Shown here one piece after another: positions 37,425 to 48,285 of a stretch of 64,000 nucleotides of DNA. This DNA comes from Ideonella dechloratans. Its GTDB lineage: Bacteria > Pseudomonadota > Gammaproteobacteria > Burkholderiales > Burkholderiaceae_C. The translations under genes were made by a program, and so were the position numbers. Each line of letters begins with the position of its first letter. Positions within the stretch are counted from its first letter, which is position 1. Below the pieces are notes generated by a model. The model made no database searches. It had not been told where the DNA came from and saw only the letters and a program-made list of their open reading frames with translations. The stretch is from contig NZ_CP088081.1 of assembly GCF_021049305.1 (NCBI RefSeq), forward strand, positions 2,852,001-2,916,000, read 5' to 3'.

Positions 37425-38957
37425 ATGTCCGCACCCATCCGTTTCCTGTTCCGAGGCCAGCCCGTGGCGGTGCCGGCGGACACCCCGACCCGCACCGTGC
37501 TGCAGTGGCTGCGCGAGGACCGCCAGGCCTGCGGCACCAAGGAAGGCTGCGCCGAAGGCGACTGCGGCGCCTGCACCGTGCTGGTGGCCGAGCTGCCCGA
37601 AACCCTGCCCGAGGGCAGCCAGGCCGTGCGCAGTGCCGGCGTGGCCCTGCGCCCGGTCAACGCCTGCATCCGCTTCCTGCCCTCGCTGCACGGCAAGGCC
37701 CTGCTGACCGTGGAAGACCTGGCCGGCGGAGCCCCGGCGGGCACCCAGACGCTGCACCCCGCCCAGCAGGCCCTGGTGGACTGCCACGGCGCGCAGTGCG
37801 GCTTCTGCACGCCGGGCTTCGTGATGACGCTGGCGGCGGTGCACGAGGCCCACCAGGCACACCAGGACAACAACCCCACCGCCTGCGCGCCCGGCCGCGG
37901 GGCCCTGGCCGATGCCCTGGCCGGCAACCTGTGCCGCTGCACCGGCTACCGGCCCATCCTGGATGCCGCCCAGCAGATGCTGGCCCAGACCGGCCCGCGC
38001 CTGCCGCTGGCCGGCCTGCGCGACCAGCTGCTGGCCCTGCAGGCCGCGCCGGCACCCTCGGTGGAAGGCCTCGTCCACGTCCCGCGCGACCTGGCCAGCC
38101 TGGCGCGGCTGCGCGCCGACAAGCCCGAGGCCCGGCTGGTGGCCGGCGCCACCGACGTGGGCCTGTGGGTGACCAAGCAGATGCGCCCGCTGGGCGAGCT
38201 GATCTTCCTGGGCGATGTGGCCGAGCTGCGCCGCATCGAGGCCACCGCCACCGCCCTGCGCATCGGCGCGGCGGTGACGCTGGAGGACGCCTGGGCGGCC
38301 CTGGTCGCCCGCTGGCCGGCCCTGCACGAGATGCACCGCCGCTTCGCCGGCCCGCCGGTGCGCCACGCCGGCACCCTGGTGGGCAACCTGGCCAATGGCT
38401 CGCCCATCGGCGACGGACCGCCGGTGCTGATCGCCCTGGGCGCCGAGCTGCTGCTGCGCCGCGGCGAGGCCCAGCGCCGCCTGCCGCTGCAGGACTTCTA
38501 CCTGGACTACATGAAAAACGCGCTGCAGCCCGGCGAGTTCGTCGAGGCGGTGGAGGTGCCGCTGCAGACCCTGGGCGCCAGCTGGGTCGCCCAGGCCCAC
38601 AAGATCTCCAAGCGCCTGGACTGCGACATCTCGGCCGTCAGCGCCGGCTTTGCCCTGCGCCTGGAGGGTGAGCGCGTGGCCGAGGCCCGCCTGGCCTATG
38701 GCGGCATGGCCGCCACGGTGCGCCGGGCCGCCGGCGCGGAGGCGGCCCTGCTCGGCCAGCCCTGGACCGAGGCCACCCTGCGCGCCGCCCAGGCCGCGCT
38801 GGCTCGCGACTACACGCCGCTGACCGACCTGCGGGCCAGCGCCGACTACCGGCGCGCCACCGCCGCCGCCCTGCTGGAGCGGCTGTGGCTGAGCACGCGC
38901 CCACACGATCCCGTCCCCCTCGAACAACTGCGCGTGGACCTGCGCACGCCGGCCTGA
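37425..38957 (+). CDS. xdhA: Xanthine dehydrogenase small subunit (2Fe-2S and FAD domains)
   Basis: A 510-residue subunit. Residues 1-75 form a plant-type ferredoxin (CGTKEGCAEGDCGAC); residues about 110-165 bind the second 2Fe-2S cluster (QCGFCTPGF and CRCTGYRP); from about 205 the FAD domain begins (VAGATDVGLWVTKQ, then AGTLVGNLANGSPIGDGPP). It passes electrons from the molybdenum subunit to NAD+. The ATG gives the natural ferredoxin start; an in-frame start 96 bases upstream overlaps the lysR promoter and was rejected. xdhB follows after 10 bases. Confidence 0.95.
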   Translation: MSAPIRFLFRGQPVAVPADTPTRTVLQWLREDRQACGTKEGCAEGDCGACTVLVAELPETLPEGSQAVRSAGVALRPVNACIRFLPSLHGKALLTVEDLAGGAPAGTQTLHPAQQALVDCHGAQCGFCTPGFVMTLAAVHEAHQAHQDNNPTACAPGRGALADALAGNLCRCTGYRPILDAAQQMLAQTGPRLPLAGLRDQLLALQAAPAPSVEGLVHVPRDLASLARLRADKPEARLVAGATDVGLWVTKQMRPLGELIFLGDVAELRRIEATATALRIGAAVTLEDAWAALVARWPALHEMHRRFAGPPVRHAGTLVGNLANGSPIGDGPPVLIALGAELLLRRGEAQRRLPLQDFYLDYMKNALQPGEFVEAVEVPLQTLGASWVAQAHKISKRLDCDISAVSAGFALRLEGERVAEARLAYGGMAATVRRAAGAEAALLGQPWTEATLRAAQAALARDYTPLTDLRASADYRRATAAALLERLWLSTRPHDPVPLEQLRVDLRTPA

Positions 38958-38967
38958 AGGAGCACCC

Positions 38968-41337
38968 ATGGACCTGAAGGACCTGCCCCCCTCCCCCTCC
39001 GCCGCAGATGCGGCCTCCGTGGTCGGAGCCTCGCCGCCGCACGAATCGGCACGCCTGCATGTGACCGGCCGGGCCGCCTACACCGACGACCTGCCCGAGC
39101 CCGCCGGCACCCTGCATGCCGCCCTGGGCCTGTCGCCGCTGGCCCACGGCCGCATCGAGGGCCTGGACCTGACCCGGCTGACCGCCCTGCCCGGCGTGGT
39201 GGCGGTGTTCACCGCCGCCGACATCCCGGGCGAGAACAACGTCGGCCCCATCGTGCACGACGACCCCATCCTGGCCCGCGACACGGTGAGCTACCTGGGC
39301 CAGCCGGTGTTCGCGGTGGTGGCGGACACCCGGGATGCCGCCCGCCGCGCCGCCGCCCTGGCCAAGGACGTGCTGCAGCTCAGCCCGCTGCCGGCCCAGC
39401 TGGACCTGCGGGCCGCGCACGCCGCCGGCCAGCATGTGGTGCCCTCGATGCACCTGAGCCGCAGCAGCCACCCGGGCGGCGTGGCCGGGGCCATTGCCGC
39501 CGCACCGCACCGGCTGCAAGGCCGCTTCAGCCTGGGCGGGCAGGAGCAGTTCTACCTGGAGGGCCAGATCAGCCTGGCCATCCCACAGGACGACGGCGGC
39601 CTGAAGGTGCACTGCAGCACCCAGCACCCCAGCGAGATGCAGGCACTGATCGCCCACGCCCTGCAATTGGGCAACCACGCGGTGCAGGTGGAATGCCGGC
39701 GCATGGGAGGCGGCTTCGGTGGCAAGGAATCGCAGTCGGCCCTGTTCGCCTGCGTGGCCGCCCTGGCCGCCCGCCGCCTGGGCCGGCCGGTCAAGCTGCG
39801 GCTGGACCGCGACGACGATTTCCTGATCACCGGCCGGCGCCACGGCTTCGAGTTCGACTGGGAGGTCGGCTTCGACGACGATGGCCGGGTGTTGGGCGTG
39901 GAAGTGACGATGCTGGGCCAGGCCGGCCACTCGGCCGATCTCTCGCCGCCGGTGCTCACCCGCGCCATCTGCCACTTCGACAACGCCTACTGGCTGCCCG
40001 ACGTGGCCATCCACGGTCACCTGCCGCGCACCAACACCCAGAGCAACACCGCCTTCCGGGGCTTCGGCGGTCCGCAGGGCGCGCTGGCCATCGAGGTCAT
40101 CCTGGACGACATCGCCCGCCATCTGGGCCAGGACCCCTTCGCGGTGCGCCAGGCCAACTGGTATGGCACCGCCGAAGACGGTCGGAACCACCACATCACC
40201 CCGTATCTGCAGGCGGTCGAGGACAACATCATCGACCCGCTGACCCAGGCCCTGGCCCGGGACGCCCGCTACGCCGAGCGCCGCACGGCCGTGCAGGCCT
40301 TCAACGCCGGCAGCCCCTGGCTCAAGAAGGGCCTGGCGCTGACGCCGGTGAAGTTCGGCATCTCCTTCAACGTCAACCACTACAACCAGGCCGGGGCGCT
40401 GGTGCATGTCTACCTGGACGGCACGGTGCTGGTGAACCACGGCGGCACCGAGATGGGCCAGGGCCTGAACACCAAGGTGGCCCAGGTCGTCGCCCATGAG
40501 CTGGGCCTGCCGCTGGCCCAGGTGCGGGTGAGCGCCACCGACACCAGCAAGGTGGCCAACACCTCGGCCACCGCCGCCTCCACCGGCGCGGACCTGAACG
40601 GCAAGGCGGCCCAGGACGCCGCCCGCCAGGTGCGGGCCCGGCTGGCCGGCGTGGCGGCCCAGGCCTGGGGCGTGGAGCCCGACACCGTGCGCTTTGCCGC
40701 CGGGCAGGTGCTGGGGCCCGAGGGGCAGCAGATGGCCTTCGGTGCGCTGGTGCAGCAGGCCTATGGGGCCCGGGTGCAGCTGTGGTCGGACGGCTACTAC
40801 GCCACGCCCGGCCTGCACTGGGACCGCGAGACCCTGACCGGCAAGCCCTTCTTCTACTTCGCCTACGGCGCGGCCGTGGCCGAGGTGCTGCTGGACACCC
40901 TGACCGGCGAGTGGAAGCTGCTGCAGGCCGACCTGCTGCACGACGTGGGCCGGTCGCTCAACCCGGCGCTGGACATCGGCCAGGTGGAAGGCGGCTTCGT
41001 GCAGGGCATGGGCTGGCTGACCAGCGAGGAGCTGGTCTGGCACCCGCAGAGCGGCAAGCTGCTCACCCACGCGCCGTCCACCTACAAGATCCCCACCGCC
41101 AACGACGTGCCAGAGGCCTTCAACACCCGGCTGTTCGACAACGCCAACGTGGCCGACAGCATCCACCGCAGCAAGGCGGTGGGCGAGCCGCCGCTGCTGC
41201 TGGGCTTCTCGGTCTTCCTGGCCCTGCGCGATGCGGTGGCCGCCTGCGGCCAGCCCGGCTGCCTGCCGCCGCTGCGCGCCCCGGCCACGCCCGAGGCCCT
41301 GCTCTCGGCCATCCAGGCGGTGCGCCAAACTGCCTGA
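38968..41337 (+). CDS. xdhB: Xanthine dehydrogenase large, molybdopterin-binding subunit
   Basis: A 789-residue molybdopterin subunit. GGGFGGKESQ binds the cofactor, FRGFGGPQG and HGGTEMGQGLNTK (Glu near 495) line the active site, and Glu near residue 740 in VGEPPLLLG is the catalytic base. It oxidises hypoxanthine and xanthine to urate, joining the products of adenine and guanine deaminases. Ribosome site AAGGAG lies 5 bases before ATG. xdhC follows after 25 bases. Confidence 0.95.
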   Translation: MDLKDLPPSPSAADAASVVGASPPHESARLHVTGRAAYTDDLPEPAGTLHAALGLSPLAHGRIEGLDLTRLTALPGVVAVFTAADIPGENNVGPIVHDDPILARDTVSYLGQPVFAVVADTRDAARRAAALAKDVLQLSPLPAQLDLRAAHAAGQHVVPSMHLSRSSHPGGVAGAIAAAPHRLQGRFSLGGQEQFYLEGQISLAIPQDDGGLKVHCSTQHPSEMQALIAHALQLGNHAVQVECRRMGGGFGGKESQSALFACVAALAARRLGRPVKLRLDRDDDFLITGRRHGFEFDWEVGFDDDGRVLGVEVTMLGQAGHSADLSPPVLTRAICHFDNAYWLPDVAIHGHLPRTNTQSNTAFRGFGGPQGALAIEVILDDIARHLGQDPFAVRQANWYGTAEDGRNHHITPYLQAVEDNIIDPLTQALARDARYAERRTAVQAFNAGSPWLKKGLALTPVKFGISFNVNHYNQAGALVHVYLDGTVLVNHGGTEMGQGLNTKVAQVVAHELGLPLAQVRVSATDTSKVANTSATAASTGADLNGKAAQDAARQVRARLAGVAAQAWGVEPDTVRFAAGQVLGPEGQQMAFGALVQQAYGARVQLWSDGYYATPGLHWDRETLTGKPFFYFAYGAAVAEVLLDTLTGEWKLLQADLLHDVGRSLNPALDIGQVEGGFVQGMGWLTSEELVWHPQSGKLLTHAPSTYKIPTANDVPEAFNTRLFDNANVADSIHRSKAVGEPPLLLGFSVFLALRDAVAACGQPGCLPPLRAPATPEALLSAIQAVRQTA

Positions 41338-41362
41338 AACCCGCCCCCGCGCGAGCCACCGC

Positions 41363-42190
41363 ATGACCACGCACGACACCCGCGACCCCGACGCCACGGC
41401 GGCCCGCACCGCCCTGGCCGGCGGCCGGCCCACGCTGCTGGTGGAGGTGGTGGCGGCGCGGGGCTCCGTGCCGCGCGGCCTGGGCACCCGCATGCTGGTG
41501 GGTGCCGACGGGGTGCGCGGCACCATCGGCGGCGGCCACCTGGAGTGGCAGGTGCTGCAACGGGCGCGGGAGCTGCTGGCCCGAGACGGCACGCCGGCCA
41601 CCGAATGGCCCCTGGACTGGCCCGTGGCCCTGGGCCCCAGCCTGGGCCAGTGCTGCGGCGGCGCCCTGACCCTGCGCTTCTCGCCGCTGGACGCCGCCAC
41701 GATGGCGGCCTGGACGGATCCCCCCGTGCGCTTGCGCCTGCAACTGCACGGCGCCGGCCACGTGGGCCGCGCCATCGTCCGCCTGCTGGCCGACCTGCCC
41801 TGCCAGGTGCTGTGGGTGGATGAGCGCGATAAAGAATTTCCGTCCGAACCTTCCCCGCCCCACATCGAGCGCCTGGTCAGCGAAGCCCCCGAGGCCGAGG
41901 TGGGGCTGGGCCGGCCCGGCGACGCCTACCTGGTGCTGACCCACCGCCACGACCTGGACCTGCGCATCGTCGAGGCCATCCTGCGGCGGGGCGACTTCGG
42001 CTTCTGCGGCCTGATCGGCTCGGCCACCAAGCGAGCCCGGTTCGAGCACCGTCTGCGGGAGCGCGGCATCCCGGCCAGCACCCTGTCCCGACTGACCTCG
42101 CCGATCGGGCTGCCCGGCCTGACCGGCAAGGAGCCGGCCGTGATCGCGCTCTCGGTGGTGGCTCAGCTGCTGCAGCGGACTTCAGGGTAG
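41363..42190 (+). CDS. xdhC: Xanthine dehydrogenase accessory protein XdhC
   Basis: A 275-residue maturation factor that binds molybdenum cofactor and guides its sulfuration before insertion in XdhB. N-terminal GSVPRGLGTRMLV, GGGHLEWQ and QCCGG belong to the XdhC/CoxI domain; the C-terminal Rossmann domain has HGAGHVGRA and FCGLIGSATKRARF. Codons near 41828-41841 (Asp-Lys-Glu-Phe) are AT-rich compared with all around them. Third gene of the xdhABC operon. Confidence 0.93.
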   Translation: MTTHDTRDPDATAARTALAGGRPTLLVEVVAARGSVPRGLGTRMLVGADGVRGTIGGGHLEWQVLQRARELLARDGTPATEWPLDWPVALGPSLGQCCGGALTLRFSPLDAATMAAWTDPPVRLRLQLHGAGHVGRAIVRLLADLPCQVLWVDERDKEFPSEPSPPHIERLVSEAPEAEVGLGRPGDAYLVLTHRHDLDLRIVEAILRRGDFGFCGLIGSATKRARFEHRLRERGIPASTLSRLTSPIGLPGLTGKEPAVIALSVVAQLLQRTSG

Positions 42191-42258
42191 GGGAGGACAA
42201 GCCCCCACGGAGGTGCAACAATCCGCCCCAGTCAAGTTAAGACATTAAAAGGTTGCAT

Positions 42259-43041
42259 ATGGACTGGAGCACCGGTGTGGCGGGCCTGTTGGTCGGCACC
42301 ATCGTCGGCATCACCGGCGTCGGCGGAGGCGCCCTGATGACGCCCATCCTGGTGCTGCTGTTCGGCATCTCGCCGCAGACGGCCGTGGGCACCGACCTGC
42401 TGTACGCGTCGATCACCAAGATGTTCGGCACCGTGGTGCACCACAACCACGGCACGGTGGACTGGGGGGTGGTCAAGCGTCTGGCCCTGGGCAGCCTGCC
42501 GGCCGCCGCCCTGACCCTGGTCTGGATGAACCTGACCCAGACCCACCAGATCAAGAGCGGCTTCATCATCACCGCCGTGGGCATCGCGCTGATGATCACG
42601 GCACTGGGCATGCTGGGCAAGGACTGGCTGCACGCCATGGGCCGCAAGCTGCGCGTCGGCGACGTGGAGAAGTTCAAGTCGGCCCAACCGGTGCTGACCG
42701 TGCTGGCCGGCGCCGTGCTGGGCGTGCTGGTCACGCTGACCTCCATCGGTGCCGGCGCCCTGGGCACGGTGATGCTGGTGTACCTGTATCCGCTGCGGCT
42801 GAACGCCAGCAAGCTGGTGGGCACCGACCTGGCCCATGCCATCCCGCTGGCCCTGATCGCCGGCCTGGGCCACCTGAGCCTGGGCAACGTGAACTACACC
42901 CTGCTGCTCAACCTGCTGGCCGGCTCCATTCCCGGCATCCTGCTGGGCTCGGTGATCAGCACCCGCGCCCCGATGACACTGATCCGCTATGCGATCGCCC
43001 TGGTGTTGGGCGCCGTCTCGATCAAGATGCTGTCGCTCTGA
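42259..43041 (+). CDS. TauE/SafE-family anion exporter
   Basis: A 260-residue membrane protein with about eight hydrophobic segments and the repeated family motif GITGVGGGALMTP and TSIGAGALGTV. TauE/SafE proteins export sulfite, sulfonates or organic anions. The ATG follows AAGG by 6 bases; an in-frame TTG 6 bases earlier was rejected. It lies 68 bp after xdhC, perhaps with its own promoter in an AT-rich stretch. A link to cofactor sulfuration or purine anions is only a guess. Confidence 0.88.
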   Translation: MDWSTGVAGLLVGTIVGITGVGGGALMTPILVLLFGISPQTAVGTDLLYASITKMFGTVVHHNHGTVDWGVVKRLALGSLPAAALTLVWMNLTQTHQIKSGFIITAVGIALMITALGMLGKDWLHAMGRKLRVGDVEKFKSAQPVLTVLAGAVLGVLVTLTSIGAGALGTVMLVYLYPLRLNASKLVGTDLAHAIPLALIAGLGHLSLGNVNYTLLLNLLAGSIPGILLGSVISTRAPMTLIRYAIALVLGAVSIKMLSL

Positions 43042-43068
43042 CCCAGCTCGGGGCGCGGGCCGAAAGAA

Positions 43069-43092
43069 GAACGGGGGCCCAGGCCCCCGTTC
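43069..43092. terminator. Bidirectional intrinsic terminator
   Basis: GAACGGGGGC and GCCCCCGTTC form a perfect 10-bp stem with a 4-base loop in the convergent gap between the TauE and Crp/Fnr genes. The minus-strand side is followed by TTCTTTC; the plus side by only a weak T-rich stretch. Confidence 0.8.
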
Positions 43093-43127
43093 TGCGTCTT
43101 CCCGCCGGGCTGGCCCGGCCGGCGCCC

Positions 43128-43928
43128 TCAGTCCCCCAGCGCAATGCGCCGCAGTGCCGGCAGGTCCAGCACCTGCACCGTGTAGCCTGCCACCGTGATC
43201 ACGTCGCGGCTGGAGAAGCTGCGCATCAGCCGGGACAGCGTTTCCGGCGTGATGGCCAGCTGCGAGGCGATGTCCCGCTTGCGCACCGGCAGCTGCACCA
43301 CGGCGGTGGTGGCTTCCTCGTCCACCGGCTGGCACTGCTGCAGCAGCCAGGCCGCCAGCCGGGCCGGCGCGTCCTTGTGCATCAGTTCATGGGTGTTCTG
43401 GGCCAGCCCCCGCACCTCGCGGGCCAGCAGAGTCACCAGGGGCCGCCACAGGCTGGGGTGACGGTCCACCACCTCGCACAGGGCGTCACGCGGCAGTTCC
43501 AGCACGCGCGCCGAATTCAGTGCGCGCGCATCCAGGGCGTGGGGCTCCTGCAGCCAGGCGGCGCTCAGGTCCAGCCAGGCCGGCGCATGCAGATGGCGCT
43601 CGGTGCGGAAGGTACCCCCCGCCCCATGGCTGCCCAGGGCCACATCGCCCTCGACCACGGCCAGCAGGCCGTGCGCCGCCTCGCCGGCCGCGAACACCAG
43701 CCCCCCCGGCGGGAAGGACAGCACGCGGGTGATGGCACCCAGGGCCGCGCTCTCGGCCGCGCGCACGGGCGCGGCGAACAGCCGTTCCCAGGCACCGACA
43801 TCGGGCAGTGCGTCCTTGGACAGTCCGCGCCCCGCCGCAGCGGGACGCAGGGGAAGACGCAGCCGCACGGCCACGGCTCGCTCGGGCGCAAGGCCCTGCT
43901 CGGGAGTCAGGATCGTGGGAGGGGTCAT
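43128..43928 (-). CDS. Crp/Fnr family transcriptional regulator without N-terminal Fe-S cysteines
   Basis: A 266-residue regulator: cyclic-nucleotide-binding-like beta-roll (about 65-165), long dimer helix, and a C-terminal helix-turn-helix (RDIASQLAITPETLSRLMRSF). The recognition helix keeps the Glu-x-x-Ser-Arg pattern of Fnr, predicting TTGAT-N4-ATCAA sites. Only two cysteines are present (near residues 160 and 205), so it cannot hold an Fnr-type cluster and is more like Dnr or other haem/ligand sensors. ATG at 43928 preferred over 43976. Divergent from the CoA-transferase gene, with an Fnr-like box between. Confidence 0.88.
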   Translation of the reverse strand: MTPPTILTPEQGLAPERAVAVRLRLPLRPAAAGRGLSKDALPDVGAWERLFAAPVRAAESAALGAITRVLSFPPGGLVFAAGEAAHGLLAVVEGDVALGSHGAGGTFRTERHLHAPAWLDLSAAWLQEPHALDARALNSARVLELPRDALCEVVDRHPSLWRPLVTLLAREVRGLAQNTHELMHKDAPARLAAWLLQQCQPVDEEATTAVVQLPVRKRDIASQLAITPETLSRLMRSFSSRDVITVAGYTVQVLDLPALRRIALGD

Positions 43929-44002
43929 TCTCTTTCCGCCGAAGGCGGCACTCAGTCTTTTCCGAATGCCTGTCACTGTCTCCCACGCCCTTCCCGGGGG
44001 GG

Positions 44003-44016
44003 TTGCGCCAGATCAA
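44003..44016. promoter_or_regulatory. Fnr-like box between the Crp/Fnr and CoA-transferase genes
   Basis: TTGCG-CCAG-ATCAA matches the Fnr consensus TTGAT-N4-ATCAA at 8 of 10 defined positions. It lies in a 240-bp divergent spacer next to a regulator whose recognition helix predicts this site. Confidence 0.45.
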
Positions 44017-44063
44017 GCGGTGAGAAATGCTCCACAGGGTCGATTCGGGCCTTCTCGGCCAGA

Positions 44064-44096
44064 GGGTAAACCCTTAAGTTATTTCGCCTAAGTAAC
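44064..44096 (+). promoter_or_regulatory. AT-rich promoter region with repeats before the CoA-transferase gene
   Basis: GGGT-AA-ACCC (44064-44073) is an inverted repeat, followed by two direct repeats TAAGTTA (44075) and TAAGTAA (44089). This is the most AT-rich patch in the spacer and probably holds the promoter or an operator for the CoA-transferase gene. Confidence 0.35.
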
Positions 44097-44168
44097 AGCG
44101 ATCATCTCGCCTTCGCTCGTTTCGCGGAATACCCCCCCTCGTTCTTTTTTGCACCTGAGCAGCATCCC

Positions 44169-45683
44169 ATGTCCGACGCTTCCCGCATCCTGAACCCCAC
44201 CCTGCGCAGCAAGATCATGTCGGCCGACGAGGCCGCCGCCCTCATCGGGCACGGCGACAACGTCGGCATGAGCGGCTTCACCGGCGCAGGCTATCCCAAG
44301 GTGGTGCCCGCCGCGCTGGCCCGCCGCATCGACGCCGCCCACGCCGCCGGCCAGGAGTTCCGCGTCGGCGTCTGGACGGGCGCGTCCACCGCGCCCGAAC
44401 TGGACGGCGCGCTGGCCCGGGCCAATGGCGTCGAGCTGCGCATGCCCTACCAGTCCGACCCCGCCTGCCGCGCCCGCATCAATGCCGGCGAGATGGAGTA
44501 CCTGGACATCCACCTGTCGCACGTGGCCCAGTTCGTCTGGTTCGGCTTCTTCGGCCCGCTGAACGTGGCGGTGGTGGAGGTCTCCGGCATCCTGGAAGAC
44601 GGGCGCCTGATCCCCTCCTCCTCGATCGGCAACAACAAGACCTGGCTGGACCAGGCCGACAAGATCATCCTGGAGGTCAACAGCTGGCAGAGCCCCAAGC
44701 TGGAGGGGATGCACGACATCTACTACGGCACCCAGCTGCCGCCGCACCGCCAGCCCATCCCCCTGGTGCACCCGAACGACCGCATCGGCGAGGCCTACCT
44801 GCGGGTGGACCCGGCCAAGGTGGTGGCGGTGGTGGAAACCCACCACCCGGACCGCAACAGCGCCTTCACGCCGCCGGACGACGCCTCGCGCCAGATCGCC
44901 GGCCACATCATCGAATTCCTGCAGAGCGAGGTGAAGCGCGGCCGCCTGCCGGCCAACCTGCTGCCGCTGCAGTCGGGCGTGGGCAACATCGCCAACGCAG
45001 TGATGGCCGGCCTGCTGGACAGCCCCTTCGAACACCTCACCGCCTACACCGAGGTGCTGCAGGACGGCATGCTGGAGCTGCTGAAGTCCGGCAAGATGAC
45101 CACCGCCTCGGCCACCGCCTTCTCGCTGAGCCCGGCCGCGCTGGAAGAACTGACCGCCAATCTGGACCAGTTCCGCGAGCGCATCGTGCTGCGCCCGCAG
45201 GAGATCAGCAACCACCCCGAGCTGGTGCGCCGCCTGGGCATCATCGCGATGAACGGCATGATCGAGGCCGACATCTACGGCAACGTCAACTCGACCCATG
45301 TGATGGGCAGCTCGATCATGAACGGTATCGGCGGCTCGGGCGACTTCGCCCGCAACGCCTACCTGTCGATCTTCATGACGCCCTCCACCGCCAAGGACGG
45401 CAAGATCTCCTGCATCGTGCCCATGGCCAGCCACGTGGACCACACCGAGCACGACGTGCAGGTCATCGTGACCGAGCAGGGCCTGGCCGACCTGCGCGGC
45501 CTGTCACCGCGCCAGCGCGCCCAGGTGGTGATCGAGAACTGCGCCCACCCGGACTTCCGCCCCGCCCTGCACGACTACTTCGGCCGGGCGATGGAAGGCG
45601 GCGGCGGCCGCCACACCCCGCACCTGCTGCAGGAGGCGCTGAGCTGGCACCTGCGTTACCAGCAGACCGGCTCGATGCGCTGA
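44169..45683 (+). CDS. Acetyl-CoA hydrolase / succinyl-CoA:acetate CoA-transferase
   Basis: A 504-residue class I CoA-transferase of the Ach1/Cat1/AarC type. GMSGFTGAGYPK near residue 35, PLQSGVGNIANAV near 275, the catalytic-Glu stretch TAYTEVLQDG near 294, and GGSGDFARNAYLS near 390 fit AarC. It would move CoA between acetate and succinate, or hydrolyse acetyl-CoA, linking acetate to the TCA cycle. Convergent with the antiporter gene 4 bp away. Confidence 0.93.
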   Translation: MSDASRILNPTLRSKIMSADEAAALIGHGDNVGMSGFTGAGYPKVVPAALARRIDAAHAAGQEFRVGVWTGASTAPELDGALARANGVELRMPYQSDPACRARINAGEMEYLDIHLSHVAQFVWFGFFGPLNVAVVEVSGILEDGRLIPSSSIGNNKTWLDQADKIILEVNSWQSPKLEGMHDIYYGTQLPPHRQPIPLVHPNDRIGEAYLRVDPAKVVAVVETHHPDRNSAFTPPDDASRQIAGHIIEFLQSEVKRGRLPANLLPLQSGVGNIANAVMAGLLDSPFEHLTAYTEVLQDGMLELLKSGKMTTASATAFSLSPAALEELTANLDQFRERIVLRPQEISNHPELVRRLGIIAMNGMIEADIYGNVNSTHVMGSSIMNGIGGSGDFARNAYLSIFMTPSTAKDGKISCIVPMASHVDHTEHDVQVIVTEQGLADLRGLSPRQRAQVVIENCAHPDFRPALHDYFGRAMEGGGGRHTPHLLQEALSWHLRYQQTGSMR

Positions 45684-45687
45684 GGGC

Positions 45688-46947
45688 TCAGAACAGGCGG
45701 AAGGCCGCGATCGCCACCAGGGTGGGGGGCGTGGCGGCCAACAGCAGCGCCAGCGGCTGGATGGCCTGCTGCGAGAAGCTGCCCTTGAGCACCGCAGCGC
45801 CGGCCGGGTTGGGGGCGTTGGCGATCAGGGTCAGCCCGCCGCCCGTCACCGCCCCGGTGACCAGGGCGATCTTGAACTCCTGGCTCAGGCCGGGCACCAG
45901 CGAGCCCAGGTAGGTCAGCGCGGCGTTGTCGGTCACCGCGGTCAGCGCCGTGGCACCGAAGTACACCGCGTTGGCGTCCATGGACATCAGCAGGGGCTGC
46001 AGCCACCACGACTGCAAGCCGCCCAGCACCACCAGCCCGGCCAGGAAGAAGGCCACCATCAGCGCCTCGCGCAGCAGCAGCGGGTTCTGGTAGCGCTCGT
46101 AGGCGTGGGTGAAGCCCAGGAAGAACAGGAACAGGCCCATGAACACCGGCGGGTGGTGCGAGAAGGCGGCCACACCGGCCAGGAAGGCCACGTGCACCAC
46201 CATCACCGGCCAGGGCACCATCTCGCCCAGGGCCGAGGCCTTGCCCGACACGGTGGCCAGCTCGCGCCGGAACAGCAGGGTCAGCACCGCCGCATTGACC
46301 ACCACCGCCAGCGCGGCCCGGTCGCCGATGTGCTCGATCATGAAGGCCAGGTTCCAGTTCCAGGCTTCGGCCACCATCAGCACCGGCGGCGCGGCAAAGT
46401 TGGTCAGCGTGCCGCCGATGGAGACGTTGACGAACAGCACGCCCAGCGCGCCGTACTTGAGCTTCTCGGACACCGGCGCGGCATAGATGCCATTGCGCAG
46501 CAGCAGGGCCGCCAGCGTCATGGCCGCCGGCTCGGTGATGAAGGAGCCCAGCAGCGGCACCAGCGACAGCGTGACGAAGAAGATGGCCGCGCTGCGCGGC
46601 ACCGGCAGCAGCATGGCCACCAGGTGCACCAGGCGCGCGGCCAGCTGCAGGATGGGCCGCGTGCCGGCCATCACCATGATGGCGAACACGAACATCGGCT
46701 CGGTGAAGTTGCGACCGTCCAGGTAGTGCACCGCCGCCTGCTTGCCCTGCGTGGCGAACATGAACACCAGCAGCACCATGGCCCAGAAGCCGAACACCAC
46801 CTCGACCTCGCCCAGCAGGTGCCAGATGCCGGCATGCTCGGGCTGACGGTGGGCCAGCTTCTCGAAGAACTTGGTCGAAAAGGTGTGCAGCAGGGCAACG
46901 GCGAAGAGGCCGGCGCCCACCCACTGGATCAGGCTGGTGTCAGTCAT
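45688..46947 (-). CDS. Putative Na+/H+ antiporter
   Basis: A 419-residue membrane protein with about 11-12 hydrophobic segments. SLVPLLGSFITEPAAMTLAA and GGTLTNFAAPPVLMVA resemble the ion-transporter motifs of the putative Na+/H+ antiporter family (Na_H_antiport_3), and DNAALTYLGS is a second conserved stretch. It lies 21 bp after the glycerate kinase gene on the same strand. Substrate ions are not proven. Confidence 0.85.
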   Translation of the reverse strand: MTDTSLIQWVGAGLFAVALLHTFSTKFFEKLAHRQPEHAGIWHLLGEVEVVFGFWAMVLLVFMFATQGKQAAVHYLDGRNFTEPMFVFAIMVMAGTRPILQLAARLVHLVAMLLPVPRSAAIFFVTLSLVPLLGSFITEPAAMTLAALLLRNGIYAAPVSEKLKYGALGVLFVNVSIGGTLTNFAAPPVLMVAEAWNWNLAFMIEHIGDRAALAVVVNAAVLTLLFRRELATVSGKASALGEMVPWPVMVVHVAFLAGVAAFSHHPPVFMGLFLFFLGFTHAYERYQNPLLLREALMVAFFLAGLVVLGGLQSWWLQPLLMSMDANAVYFGATALTAVTDNAALTYLGSLVPGLSQEFKIALVTGAVTGGGLTLIANAPNPAGAAVLKGSFSQQAIQPLALLLAATPPTLVAIAAFRLF

Positions 46948-46968
46948 GGGGCGCCACCATACCGCAGC

Positions 46969-48285
<1,317 letters not shown>

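Noticed and set aside
41828..41841. AT-rich codon patch in xdhC as a sign of foreign DNA
   Set aside because: Only about five codons are involved and the reading frame and family motifs continue normally on both sides.
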